Of a stretch of DNA of 64,000 bases, positions 20,951-33,952 are shown in pieces. The number at the start of each line of letters is the position of its first letter. The stretch's first letter is position 1. The notes under the pieces were generated by a model. That model had not been told where the DNA came from. It saw only the letters and a program-made list of their open reading frames with translations, and did no database searches. A program made the translations under genes and the position numbers. The stretch is from Tuctoria greenei (Eukaryota > Streptophyta > Magnoliopsida > Poales > Poaceae): NCBI GenBank assembly GCA_036927565.1, contig JAYESD010000009.1:167732929-167796928 (forward strand). Reading direction: 5' to 3'.

Positions 20951-22410
20951 CACTACTACAAAATGCATTTTCACAGGCGTCTGCTTATTTTTTTTACAGA
21001 CGGTTTGTTAAAAGTTACGTCTGTGATATCATATGAGTTAATAACCGTATGTGATAATAGAATATCACAGGTGGTCCGTAACAAACAACCGCCTGTGAAA
21101 ATGTATTGATTTTCACAGACGGTCCGTAACAAAAACCGTCTGTGATAATAGTCATTATCACAGGCGGCCCATAACAAACAACCGTCTGTGAAAATATAAT
21201 GATTTTCACAGGCGGTCCGTAACAAAAAAACCGCCTGTGATAATGATGGCTCATGATTGGTCCGCTGCTTCATCCCACGGATCGCTCTTGGACTTTATAT
21301 CTCTGCCTTCCGCTACTTATCAATCCAACGACTCACAGGGAGTCATCTCTAATCTATGTGTCTATAACAACAGCAGCACCGACACCTCACGTCCTTATCC
21401 CCAATCTCTCCCTCTCACCATCCATCTCTCCAATCTCACCTCTCTTTCCTTCCTCCCCAACCTCGCTCTACCGCAGCTCCGCCTCATCGCTGAAGCGTCG
21501 GCAGCCCGCTTCCGCCTCCTCGTCATCCTCGCCGTCGCGGACGTCGCGCTCCTCGTCGTCACGGCAGCCGTACTCCTCGATCGTTATGGCAGCCGTGCTG
21601 CTCATGCTCATCGCCATTGTGGCAACCACGCTCCTCGTCTGCCGTGGGTGTCTCGCTCGATGCCGAGGGTCGCAGATCTAACCTTCTGTCATAGATCCAA
21701 CCATGATCGTTATTTTGTTGTAGCATGGAAGTCGAGCTAGCACGAAGGTGGTGCTACCGAGCGCTGCGGGGAGGCGTTGAAGAGCGGCTGCAATGGCAAC
21801 ATCTCTGTCTTCATGGTGTTGAGCTGCTGCACGTGGTGCTGCACAAGATGGTTGTGATGGATTGTAATTTCTGTTATGTTTTTTTCTTGCATCTCTGCAA
21901 TGTAATTTTGTCTAAATATTTTAGTCTTCTTTAGATCAAACTGTGTTAGCGCAAAGTTTGTCTAAACATTATCATTTCTTGCCTTCTGATTACGGCAAGT
22001 CACAGGTTGTTGGCACATTCTAAAAACTGTATACGATTCTAAAAACTGTATATGATAATGTATTATCACAGGTGGTTGGCAATAAAAACAGTATGTGAAA
22101 ATGCATTTTCACAGGCGGTCCGCAATTAAACCGCCTGTGAAAATGCATTTTCACAGGCTGTTCGCAATTAAAAACCGCATGTGAAAATGCATTTTCACAG
22201 GCGGTCCGTAATAAAAAACCGCCTGTGAAAATGCATTTTCACAGACGGTCAGCAATAAAAACCGCCTGTGAAAATGCATTTGTACAGGCGGATTTTGTCC
22301 CCGCCTGTGCTAATCGATCATTTTCACAGGCTCTTCGTTACAGGCGGTTTTTAAAACCGTATGTGATAATATATTTAGAGCCGCCTGTGATGAAGACTTT
22401 TGTAGTAGTG
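20951..22410. mobile_element. Non-autonomous CACTA element, unit II copy
   Basis: The length (1460 bp), 13-bp termini and TAA duplication are identical to the unit I copy. The element is therefore older than the unit amplification. Substitutions include CCATAAC for CCGTAAC in a 5' palindrome and AGATCTAACC for AGATATAACC near 21676. Confidence 0.88.
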
Positions 22411-23075
22411 TAAAGAACATTTTGGAAAATTTTCATAGTTTTCTATGAAGTGAATTATCATATAAAAATCAAACATGATTTTGCTTTAAAGGGCTCTACA
22501 GGAAAATTTAAGGATTTTCATGAGGATTGGGTTGTAGTTCTGGTTAGTCTGGATAAAGTCAAAACCAACAGAGTTGGTTTGACAAATTTTGAAGCTTTAT
22601 ACTGAGAGATATTCAATTTAGAAGTTTGCACAAGTTTCTGTACAATTTCTAAATGAATTTGGCTATTTTTATGTGCATAAAGAATACACAGGTGATCAGA
22701 CCATGTAAATGAAGTCTAATGACCTTGAGATTTTTACTGGAGTTCAAGGATGTTTAAATGAAGGTTCTAGAAAAATTTGGTATTTTTCCAAAGAGCAACT
22801 ATAGGAATTAATTTTATAAGCATTTTGCTTGTTTGAATTATGGAGAAATTCATATGGACTTTCATACAAATCCAAATGCACCAATGGAAAGTACTCTTCA
22901 TCCTGGTTCTAACAAAATTTATTTGGGAATTTTTGGACAAGTATCCTAGGAGATATATATTTTCCAAGTTGGGGCAAAATCTGGAATTAAGTTTAAATGG
23001 GAAAGTTTAAATAATCGAGAGGGCCCACGGGTTTAAAATGGGACCAATCGGGTCGAAGCAACACCGGGCCACAGA
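22411..23075. mobile_element. Retroelement-like block, right part, unit II
   Basis: This has the same length as 5581-6245 and no gene. Confidence 0.35.
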
Positions 23076-23232
23076 GAAAATGTGCGTAGCCACATGGGAT
23101 CCACAGCCGCACCAGATCCGAGCGTGCGCGTTACACTGACTGACGACTGGGCCCCACGGGGTCGTCGTCTACCTCCCGCCAGGCGCGCGACCGCGGCGGC
23201 GCCTCGCCGGAGCTCTCGCCGCCCTTCGATCC
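23076..23232 (+). promoter_or_regulatory. Upstream region of B2
   Basis: This is the same sequence as upstream of B1, including the closed upstream reading frame starting at 23080. Confidence 0.35.
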
Positions 23233-24419
23233 ATGGCACGTCGTCTCACCGAGGACAACATCAGGGAGATCCTAGTCCGCCTGCCGGTCAAAGACGTCGT
23301 CCGCTACGGCACCATCTGCAAGGTGTGGCGCCTCATCACCACTAACCAGGATTTCCTTTCTGAGAACGCACGCCGCCAACCGGTTGAGGTCCTCCTCTAC
23401 AGGTACATCCCTCAGCTACCATCCAGAGGACGTTGGGCCACGGATGTCATGCTGGACGCGATCTCCGTCTCTGGCGACCTAGAGAGCTGGCGTAGTGTTA
23501 TCCGCTACCCTAAACCAGAAAATGGAGGGTGGCTCCTGCTCGCCGTCTGCGACGGTGTCCTCCTACTCAAGAAGGCAGATGGCATATACAACTTGTGTAA
23601 CCCCACAACAAGAAAGTGGGCTGACCTCACGGGGCTTAATCCGCCTCCGCCGCCGCCAAAGCCGACCGACCTGTTCGATGAGCCGCAGTACGCCTTCTAC
23701 TTCCACCAGCAATCAAGTGAGTATCGCCTCTTATGTCGAAAAACTTGGACTAGAAATGGGAAATGGTGCATCCTCTCCACCGGGGAGCCTGAAAAAAGGA
23801 ATATCTACACAGAGGCTGCCAACGCAGATGGTATAGCTGCGCTTGTGCCCTGCCTGCGCAAGGCAGTAACAGCGCCCATGGCTCTCCACGGCAACCTGCA
23901 CTGGCCGCCTCAACCGGGCTCTGCCACTGGCCAGACCAAGATGGTGGCTTTTGACATATTTTCAGAGACATTCACCGAAATGGATGGTCCACCGACGACC
24001 ACAGGCAACAATCGTGTAAAGCTCTTAGTCATGGACGAGCTCCTTGTGGGAGCTGATTCTGGGCACGAGAACAGCATTGACCTCTGGTTCCTTGAGAACT
24101 ATGGCAATGCCGCTAAGTGGGAACTGCGCCACCGGGTTGCCACGCCGTGGGGGCCTTATAGTCATGGAAGACCATCAGACCTTTGAGTCTGTTGAGTACG
24201 GCCGCGGTGGCTGATGAACAAGGCAACATCTTACTCGGTAACAGTCACGGTTTAGTAGTCTATAATGGGAACAATAAACAGACAATAAAGACCATCAACT
24301 CTGAGACACTGGATAACACAAATGTCATTGTGTCGAGGCACGTGTTCAGAGCAAACCTCATGCATCACCCTCAGTTCTCCACAAGGCCTGCCACTGATAT
24401 GCTCTTTGCTCACTTCTAA
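23233..24419 (+). pseudogene. F-box paralogue B2, C-terminally truncated (317-aa frame)
   Basis: The frame is open from ATG 23233 to TGA 24184-24186 (317 aa), with F-box and most of the FBA region intact. It then ends early because of the 1-bp deletion shared by all B copies. The lost 78 residues remain readable in a second frame to 24419. The start context is weaker than in A (T at -3, G at +4). It could encode a shortened F-box protein, since SKP1 binding needs only the N-terminus. I call it a pseudogene because the lost tail is conserved in every A copy. Confidence 0.72.
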
Positions 24420-25006
24420 TGCTATGTTCCTGGATCCAAATAAATGCTTCTCTATTCATCTTTTCAGAACTGATTGTTCAAAACATATACTCTTGTTACA
24501 TTTAACCGTGGTGGTGATGTCTGTCTGGCTACATTTATCTGTGTGTGGATTTTGTTTATTGAGGTATCAATAAAAAGTTATGATGTTTTATGAGTTTATT
24601 ATGTGAGCTTGATCAATGTGAAATGATGTGTTATTACTTTAATGGTCTGGTCATAACACCATGCTCGTTAGGCCATCTGGAACCACACCACCCTGTGATG
24701 ATTTCGAGTTGGAGCGGAATATTGCATGATTGCATGTTGTTTGCAACCTGTCAGAGTTTGTCGGCATAACATACTCTCTAATCACTGCAAAACCGAGGCT
24801 TTGTTCTGCCTAGTTTGGACAGGTGACGGAACTGTCGGGTCCATCATCAGGTCATTCTTTGCCTACTAGCTAAATTGCATGTTCTACTTCCGCATACTCT
24901 GCAGGCGACTTGGCACTGCATCACCATGCACCGACCTGCTCTATTTCTGCACCCCTACGTGTGTCTCCGGACTTTCTTTTTGGGACAATGCATGCCTACG
25001 GACTCA
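24420..25006 (+). repeat. 3' flank of B2
   Basis: This is paralogous to the A flank and ends at the ACTCA junction 25002-25006. Confidence 0.75.
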
Positions 25007-25637
25007 AGAAGGCAGATGGAACACACAACTTGTGCAGATGGAACACACAACTTGTGCAACCCCACAACAAGAAGGCAGATGGAACACACAACTTGTGCAA
25101 CCCCACAACAAGGAAGTGGGCTGACCACACGGGGCTTAATCCTCCTCCACCGCCACAGCCAACCGACCTGTTCGATGAGCTGGAGTACGCCTTCTACTTC
25201 CACCAGCAATCAAGTGAGTATCGTCTCTTGTGTCATAAAACTTGGACAAAAAACAGGAAATGGTGCATCCTCTCCACCGGAGAGCCTGAAAAAAGGAATA
25301 TCGACAAAGAGGCTGCCAATGCTGATGGTATAGCTGCGCTTGTGCCCTGCCGCGCTAGGCAGTAATAGCGCCCTTGGCTCTCCACGGCAACCTGTACGGG
25401 CCGCCTCAACCGGACTCTGCCGCTGGCCAAACCAAGATGGTGGCTTTTGACATATTTTCAGAGACATATCACCCAAATGGATGGTCCACCGACGACCACA
25501 GGCAACAATCATGTAAAGCTCTTCGTCATGGACAAGCTCCTTGTGGGAGCTGACTTCAGGCAAGAGAAGCGCATTGACCTCTAGTCCTTGAGAACTATGG
25601 CAATGCCACTAGGTGGTAACTGCACCACCGGGTTGCC
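25007..25637 (+). pseudogene. F-box pseudogene C2
   Basis: C2 has the same fusion point, 22-bp repeats and lesions as C1. It differs by single substitutions such as CTTGTGTCAT for CTTATGTCAT near 25229. Confidence 0.85.
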
Positions 25638-25995
25638 GCTCCACGCCCGAGTTCATTTTACGCGATCCGAGCCATGCCAGGCCTAGACAGGCTGGGTCGT
25701 TCCATAGCCCATTTATTTTTATATACATTAAAAATAACAAAAAATATATATTATACGGCCTTAAACAGGTCGTGCCGGGCCGAGCCCCTCGGGCTAACTG
25801 GGCCATACTATCGGGCCGGCCGGGCCAACCTTAAACGGGTCATGCAGACCAGCCCGACGGGCCGGGGTCAAGGCCCGGGCACAGCCTGAACCGAACTTCA
25901 GACTCGCCCGGGTCCAATTTTTTATTGCCGGGCCATTTTTCCGAGCTTCAGGCTGACCTGATTGGCCCGGCCCATTTGGCCACATTTACTTCTAT
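25638..25995. repeat. GGGCC-rich insert, unit II
   Basis: This has the same length and content as 8815-9172, with CTAGACAGG for CTAGCCAGG near 25687. Confidence 0.5.
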
Positions 25996-26151
25996 GTGGG
26001 AACTGGAGCATTGGGTTGTTGCACGGCGGGGACCTGGGGACCTTACCGTAGTTGAAGACCATTACTTCCTTTGAGCCTGCTGGGCATGGCCGCAGCGGCT
26101 GGTAAACAAGGTAATATCTTCCTTTGTTACATCAATGATATTGTTGTGTAA
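25996..26151 (+). pseudogene. Diverged F-box C-terminal relic E2
   Basis: This copy has the same sequence as E1 in unit II. Confidence 0.65.
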
Positions 26152-26213
26152 ACGTGAATGATATTGAGACAAAGAAGACCAACCACTCTATAGAAACGCA
26201 CAACTCACTGGCC

Positions 26214-27665
26214 TGTAAATTGTTACGACAAAATTGGATTGTAAATAGGAAATGGTGCATCCTCTCCACTCAAGAGGTTGAACCACGAAACATCACACAC
26301 GAAGGTCACCAATGTTGCTGGGACAACTGCGCTTGTGCATGACACATGCAAGGTGGTCAGAGCACCTCTAGCTCTCCATGACAACCTGTAGTGGCCGCCA
26401 CAACCATGCCTCATCACTGGCTATACCAAGATGAATGTTTTTGATATATTGTCGAAGATATTCACCCAAACTGATGGTCCTTTGACAACCACTAGCAACG
26501 ATCTTGTGAAGCTCTTCATCATGGACGGGCTCCTCGTTAGAACTTACTTTGGGCCGAAGAAGAGCATCAACATGTGGCGCTGCATCACCACTAACCAGGA
26601 TTTCATTGCCGAGAACGCACGCTGCCAACCGGCTGAGGTCCTCCTCTATAGGTATATCCCCCAGCTGCCATCCAGAGGATGTTGGGCCACGGATGTCATG
26701 ATGGATGCGATCCTCATTTCTGGCAACCTGGAGAGCCGGTGTAGCGTTATCCACTACCCTAAACAAGAAAACGGAGGGTGGCTCCTGCTCGCCATCTGCG
26801 ACAGTGTCCTACTACTAAAGAAGTTAGATGGCATATACAACTTGTGTAACCCCACAACAAGAAGTGGGCTGACCTCACGGGGCTAAATCCTCCTCCGCTG
26901 CCACAACCGACCGACCTGTTCGATGAGCCGGAGTATGCCTTCTACTTCCACCAGCAATCAAGTGAGTATCATCTCTTATGTTGAAAAACTTGGACTAAAA
27001 ATGGGATATGGTGCATCCTCTCCACCAGAGAGCCTGCAAAAAGGAATATCGACACAGAGGCTGCCAATGCTGATGGTATAGCTGTGCTTGTGGCCTACCT
27101 GCACAAGGCGGTAACAGCACCCCTTGCTCTCCACAGCAACCTGCAGGCCACCTCAACCGGACTCTGCCGCTGGCCAGGCCAAGATGGTGGCTTTTGACAT
27201 ATTTTCAGCGACATCCACCCAAATGGATGCTCCACCGACGACCACAGGCAACAATCGTGTAAAGCTCTTCGTCATGGACGAGCTCCTTGTGGGAGCTGAC
27301 TTCGGGCAGGAGAAGCACATTGACCTCTGGTTCCTTGAGAACTATGGAAATGTCGCCAGGTGGGAACTGCGCCACCGGGTTGCCAACCATGGGGGCCTTA
27401 TAGTCGTGGAAGACCATCAGAGCCTTTGAGTCTGCTGAGTATGGTCGCGGTGGCTGATGAACAAGACAACATCTTGCTTGGCAACAGCCACGGTTTTGCA
27501 GCGTATAATGGGAACAGTAATGAGATAATAAAGACAATCAACTTAGTGGAGACGCCGGACAACATATATGTCATTGTGTCGAGGCACGTGTTCAGAGCAA
27601 ACCTCATGCATCACCCTCATTTCTCCACAAGGCCTGCCACTGATATGCCCTTTGTTCACTTCTAA
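26214..27665 (+). pseudogene. Chimeric F-box pseudogene D2
   Basis: D2 has the same join and lesions as D1. The 151-aa chimeric frame is at 26431-26886. It has Met for Ile in AGQAKMVAFD (near 27184), which matches A and is probably ancestral. Confidence 0.8.
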
Positions 27666-28155
27666 TGCTATGTTCCTGGATCCAGATAAATGCTTAACTA
27701 TTCATCTTTTTCAGATCTGATGTTCACAACACATACTCTTGTTACATTTAACCCTAGTGGTGATGTCTGTATGGCTACATTTATTTGTGTGTGGATTGTG
27801 TTTATTGGGGTATCAATAAAAAATAATGATGTTTTATGAGTTTATTATGCGAGCTTATGCAATTGATGTATGATTACTTTAATTATCTGGTCATAACATC
27901 ATGCTAGTTAGGCAATCTGGAAGCACACCACCCAGTGGTGACTTCGAGTTGGAGCTGCATATTACGTGATTGCATGTTGTTTTGAATCCTGTCAGAGTTT
28001 GTCGGTATAACACAGTCTCTAATCACTGCAAAACCTCACTGCAAAACCGAGTCTTTGATCTGCCTAGTTTGGATGGGTGACGGAACTGTCAGGTCAATCA
28101 TTATCTCATCATTCGCCTACTAGCTAAATTTCATGCTCTACTTCCACATATTCTG
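27666..28155 (+). repeat. 3' flank of D2
   Basis: This copy has the same extent and the same truncation by the LTR. Confidence 0.7.
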
Positions 28156-28603
28156 TGTTAGACTAATCAAGTCATTGCAGATCAGTATGTTTTAGTCAAA
28201 TAAGTAGGTTAGCCAGGTGTGAGGCTGCCGTGCGCGCCGTGCATGTAGCGTGCATGGGCATGAGTACCGTGTATGCCGCGAGCATGGGGTATGGCATGAC
28301 ATGATGCCCGTCTGTTTTGTGAGCTCAACGTGGAGCGGGCACTTCAGATAGTGGCGTCTGGGCAGCTCTCCCACGACCCTGTCTTTCCTGTTGATCTCTG
28401 CATATAAATAAAGCACAGCAGTCGTGTGTGGTTAGCACACGACGGAAAATCTTACGTGTTCTAAGCGTGCGTTCGAGCATTCAAGTGTTCTTCAATCACA
28501 ACATGTGGCATCAGAGCCACCAGTCAACAATCCCCGCGATCATGTCGAGCACCGGTGAGGACTCATTGGGAATTTACATAGAACATCAAGCATAGTTGTG
28601 TGT
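28156..28603 (+). mobile_element. Truncated Copia-type element, unit II
   Basis: The LTR is at 28156-28503 and the primer-binding site at 28506-28519. The sequence is unchanged as far as read. Confidence 0.72.
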
Positions 28604-31600
28604 CGAGTTCATCGGGAACTTATCCTTGTGGTTCAGCTTCACACATACCCAGGTAAGGTCACAACATTCGAACATCAATTCATTTCCCATGCAAAACGAA
28701 GGTGGAACAAATCTGCTTCAGCTTCCCACCAAGCTCATATGATTTTTAGCAGATGATGAAGGTACGCATGCTGCTTTCATCAAAGGATGATAACCAGATG
28801 GTGCTAGGCTGATGTTTTCCGGTGTGTCTTGGTGTACCCCTACCGTATATTCCAAGGAGAGATAGGTTATCATATCCTTGCATGTATGATCAATGGGTTG
28901 CATGTATGATTCCATGAGAGCCCTATATTCTGGACCTCTTTATCAAGAACTAGCAGCAACCCGAGCTGTCATATTCACGTAAAAATTGACGTTTAATAGA
29001 AATACATAATAAATGAACAGGGTATATATAATAACACTTTCTTAATGAAATGAAACCTGACCTTTTTTAATAAAATGGAAATGTAGATAAGAAATTTACG
29101 CTCAATCTGTGACATGTTTTAAATTTGCATGGTTATTTATGTCACTCAAGAGTTATACAAAGGTACATTTGCATTTCTAGCTAATACGGTAACAATCAAG
29201 GTAATAACACATCGTAAGTCGCGCTCCATAAGTATTTGAAACCAGAAGATAGACAGATGATATTAGGAACTACGGAACATGTTATCCTTACACAAGCAGG
29301 AACACTGAATTAGGAACTCCAAAGTCAATACATATACCACTGAATGTCCATGAGCAGAGTTACTCCATCGACTCAGTTCAAAAGGATACCGCAGCCTGGA
29401 ACTGATAAGCAGATAATAAGCAATTGTGTTACACTTGTATACTCCTCCGTAGATAGCCAAACGGGCCTATGTACGCATTCCATTTTAGGTTCTCAAGATT
29501 CGATGCTACATGACAGGTTGTCGGTAAACCATAGAAGCGAGGACATTGCTATCGGATCATGTCCTTTCCTTTGGCAAGTAAGATGTTTTAATAAAAGCAT
29601 TTGAGGTGCCATTAGATAACACTATACTGCACATACTTGACCATTTAAAGTTTTGTGAGTTAGTATAGACGTTTTACGCTTTATCCTGCAAAATAATAAT
29701 ATAGATAATTTCATACAACGACATAAACATAGGAGAACTACTTATTGTCTGATTTATGTTGTTGTTGTGCTTTCAGGTCCAAAGTACATAGGAAAATGAT
29801 TTTATCCGATATTGCACATGGAAATATTCCAATATGTGATAAAATAAACAAAGAAACCCCTCTTGAGAAAATTAGTTTTAGTTAAATGAAGAAGTCTCTC
29901 TGTTCAGCGAAATAAAGGCTAGTTGGTCATATCTTTAGATGGAAAGGTAAATTAATGGATTTTGAGAAGGATTAAATGCATTACAAATATGGTTTATCAC
30001 AATAATGTGAGCACAAAAAGAGCCTTTTGTTAAATATGCTTACTAAGCATGGCATTGAGTAGATCAGCAAGCTAATTAAACCTGAACATGGTTTTCTTCA
30101 TGAAGATAGCCAATGGATTTGTAAAATGTAAGAAACCCATAAAACAAATTAAGGCACCTAGTGAGGAGACATCAGCACTCATGAACAAAAGCCTACGGCT
30201 GACCTTTTGCTGTACTGGAGTGACAGGTCATCATTAAAGTTTCCAGCTCAGAACCAACCAAGGAGACCTCTCCTTATTGACGTGGATGTTCATCATCAAC
30301 AGAGACATCTTAAAATATCATATGGTATTTTCCAACTAAATATGCATTTTGCAGGAAAATTAAGTTGTGTGACACGAAGCATCACAAAAGCTACAACCAA
30401 TGAAGTTTCAGTAAGCACACCCATGACTAATTATGCTAAATGTGAAACTGCATCGATTGTGTTAGCATATTAGCAGCTGTCTTGTATAGGTACACAAAAG
30501 TGGTCGCATTGAAACTCTCAACATGTGACAACTATACCCAAGTAATAGCATAGTTGATACAAGGATGACCCGACCTTCTCAACGTAGAATTGAATATCTA
30601 GATACGCCTTGAAAACCCAGTGAATTGGATGAACAACACACATTGCCCATGCAACACACCTTTCATCTCAAATTATAAGAACAGTATGCAATGAAGTTTG
30701 ATACACTCGACCACGACGGAGTGGATGCATTGCTCCCACGACTCCCAGCGGAAAAGCAAGAACAGTCTACCGAAGAAACTCTCAGTTTCTAATGTAGTTG
30801 CTACTTTGCATGAGGCTACACCCTACATGAGAACAAGAGCAATAAGCTGTGATTTTTCCTGTAGAATAAATTGGCGCAGAATAAAGTACAACTGATAACT
30901 TCCTATTTTCTCTCTCCGTGTTCAGAATGGACATGTGATATTTGCAATAAATGAATCCCCTCCATTTATTCCTTTTCCTGCACCCAGAAAGTCCTTCAAA
31001 CACCTAGAAAGTATGTCTCCTACACGCTTGGAAGTCCTTGAACAGTTGACACCAGCCTTCCTATCTCCCACGCCCTTGGAATGTCATTAAACATCAAGCA
31101 CCAGCCTCCCTTTCTTCCACACCCGTGGAATGTCCTTGAACAGTTGGCACTGGCCTCTATTTCTTTCTTTATGATTCCATCATCATGTACATGTGCAGTT
31201 AAGCACGCAATGTTGTAGTCTCGTCCCACATCCTCCAATGTTTTAAACTTTTATATCTAAGTAAAAGCAAAATACATCCGTTAGATAGTAAACTACTCAT
31301 TTATCTAATAATTAAATCACTTAGGAACATATTCACTTTGTCTTGATGTTTCCGTGCGTGTGCTCATATTGGTGGTCCTTTATATGCAGTAGTCATGTTT
31401 TCAGCTTGCATACCAGGATCAGTAGGTGTTAGATAAGAATGTGAGGAACTTGTGAGATGCTCATCAAACTATGTGAATAGGAGACAATTTAGTCAAACCA
31501 GAGTGGGTGCAAAACTTCTGTTAGTAAGCTTGTTACTTATGTGTTTTTTCATTGTAGACCATAGAGAATTTGAGTATTTCATTTTGTGTTGTTTCTATAA

Positions 31601-33179
31601 TTGATGCACCTAAAAGGCCATGGGATTCATGTTGACATTTGATGTTTTTGAAATTTAATGATACATATCAGACCTACTATTGTTATTTTCATTCTCTATC
31701 ATGCAAGACTGATGCAAATCATTTCGTTAACAGGAAAAATCATTTGTTAGAATTAGAAAGACACCACAGCATAAATTTCTTCTGCTACTGCACAGGAAAA
31801 CATTTGGCTCGGGAATGTTTTCATGGCGATGGCACAGTGAGGATATAAGTACATAGTGGTGGGGAGGCGGCGAACAAAGAGACCACAATGTGGATGCATT
31901 GTCCCGTAGCGGTGTTATAGTGAAATAGTGTCTCTGATGGATGGATGAAAGACGAGCATTGCCCGAGGTATTTCCCATGACTCTGTAGTACTCTTTCATT
32001 ATGGAGATTTTGAAGCTCAAACACAGAGGATAACCATGTTTTTCACTCACAGTTTTCATATCTTCCGATATAAACTCTATCACAGTTCTAATTTAGAATT
32101 ATGAAAACGTCAAGTTTTTGTCATTGTTCTGCATCAACCGTGTAGAACAAATACTCTTATATGAATGTTGTTGTGGTAATCTCATGTTGCAGGGTTTGCA
32201 TTGTATTGCCCATTGCTCGATGGAGTTGTATTGTCCAACACAAGGATTATAGGAATCTGGAATAATAGTTATACACACACGATACCTCTATACCGAGCTT
32301 CAGTGTAGGAGTTTTTGTGAGCATCGAGATAATATTCTGTACATTTGATGTTTCAACACCGCCATGAATCGTCTTTATGTGGTACGACTCAGCAGATAAA
32401 GATTTTTCTTCAGTGTTGATAATTTTTATCCAGTAAGCAGCTTAGTCACTAGGTCACAAGAGGATATTAATAAAAGCTAATAAGGAACACACCTAGGATA
32501 TGCTTATAAAATGTGAAAGTCCATGTCAATCTGTTTGGTTTTTGCATGAAACATGGAGAACTGGGTTTGTCAACGCAAAATCTTAGATTGTAACAGTAGA
32601 AGCTCACTGACCAAAATGCTAAAATGTCCCTAGTGTGTGACAAAAGATCGGATGATCCATACCAGTTTTGTGCATTTGAAATGGGATTTATCTTCAGCAA
32701 CTTTGCCAGTACCCCATCATGCCCTCAGGTGAAAATGTGGCAAGTGACATTACATTCATGTATGGAACTTGCAAAAAAATGGTGCATCAGGATTCGACAA
32801 TGTTAAAAGCACTATTGAAAAAAATTCTAGCTACAAGTCAAAATATGAGCAAATCATTTATATATAGTGAAAAAAAATTGGACGCCAAGCGCTCATAAGT
32901 GGTCCTTCAGTTCTACATACCGGCATCATCTCCAAACCCCTGCCGGCATTCGCCAAACAATTCTGACCTTAACATATTCCATCACAAGGAACTCTTGGGA
33001 AACACCATTTAAAAGTCCAAGTCACCTTGCCTAGAATGCACAGAGATAGGATGTTTCGACATGTGGTGGCGTAGACGTGGAAAGACAGCACATGATGTTG
33101 CTCCGTCAGCATGGTGACCTGTCCTGCAAAACTGCCAGGAGGCATATCACCCAAAGAACCTGTGTCAGCAGCTTACAGA
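28604..33179. other. Long spacer upstream of A3
   Basis: This is the copy of 11781-16355, with one extra A near 30998 (CTTCAAACACC). No gene is recognised. Confidence 0.5.
31022..31167. repeat. 49-bp minisatellite, unit II
   Basis: There are three copies as in unit I, with CTTTCTTCC for CTTTCCTCC. Confidence 0.65.
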
Positions 33180-33952
33180 AGCATAAAAGAGCAGGGTTCC
33201 CTGTCCCTCACCACACTCCAATCTCTTTCTCTGGAACACAGATTTCCTCTCATCTTTTCTGAAACCTAAGTTCCCCTCCTTCTTCCCTCCAGATCCAGAT
33301 CTTCCCTACTAGATCTGCCCTACCAGATCTGCTGAGGGAGCTTGCTGGGTCTGACTTCACGCCAACGCTGTGTGGAGAGCTGACGGTCAGGAACGAGGTG
33401 AGCAAAACCTAATAACCTGCGTTGTCTCTCACCGAGTGTGCTTTATCCCTTATTGTTCCCCATCTGTTTCACAGAAAATTCGTCTCATCTGTCCCCAATC
33501 CAAGCTCCCATCCGCCCTCCGGATCTGTCCTTATCTGTCCCAATAACAGTGGATCTTGCCGGGCCTGCCTCTGCATCACTGCCACACAGGAGCTCGTGCA
33601 GCCGACACTAGAGAACAAGGTGAGCCCAACCCTAACTGAGTTTCTTCTAGTTTCTCCATTTTGTTGTTCCGTTTCAGAAGCTAAGCGGTCAGAAATTGAA
33701 GTTAAATATCCCCCCCCCCCCTTGTTCTTCATCTAGCAGGACCGTGCGGGGAGCTTGCTGTTTGACCGATCTTCGCACCGCCACTCGCGAGCTTGTGCAG
33801 CCACTGTTCAGGAACGAGAGGTAAGCCAAACCCTAACCCTAATCGAAATTCTCCATTTCTGCGATCTCGTTTAGAAGCTGGCAGAGGCATATCCAGATTG
33901 AACATTTTTTTTCACTTTTTCTTCACCAAGCACGAGATAGATTTGAGCAAAG
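33180..33952 (+). promoter_or_regulatory. Core promoter and 5' leader of A3
   Basis: This is the copy of the A leader in unit II. The candidate introns fall at 33398-33474, 33620-33677 and 33821-33874, with all GT and AG dinucleotides kept. It differs from A2 chiefly by a 12-C tract (33710-33721) and single substitutions such as TTCGTC for TTGGTC after the first acceptor. Confidence 0.5.
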
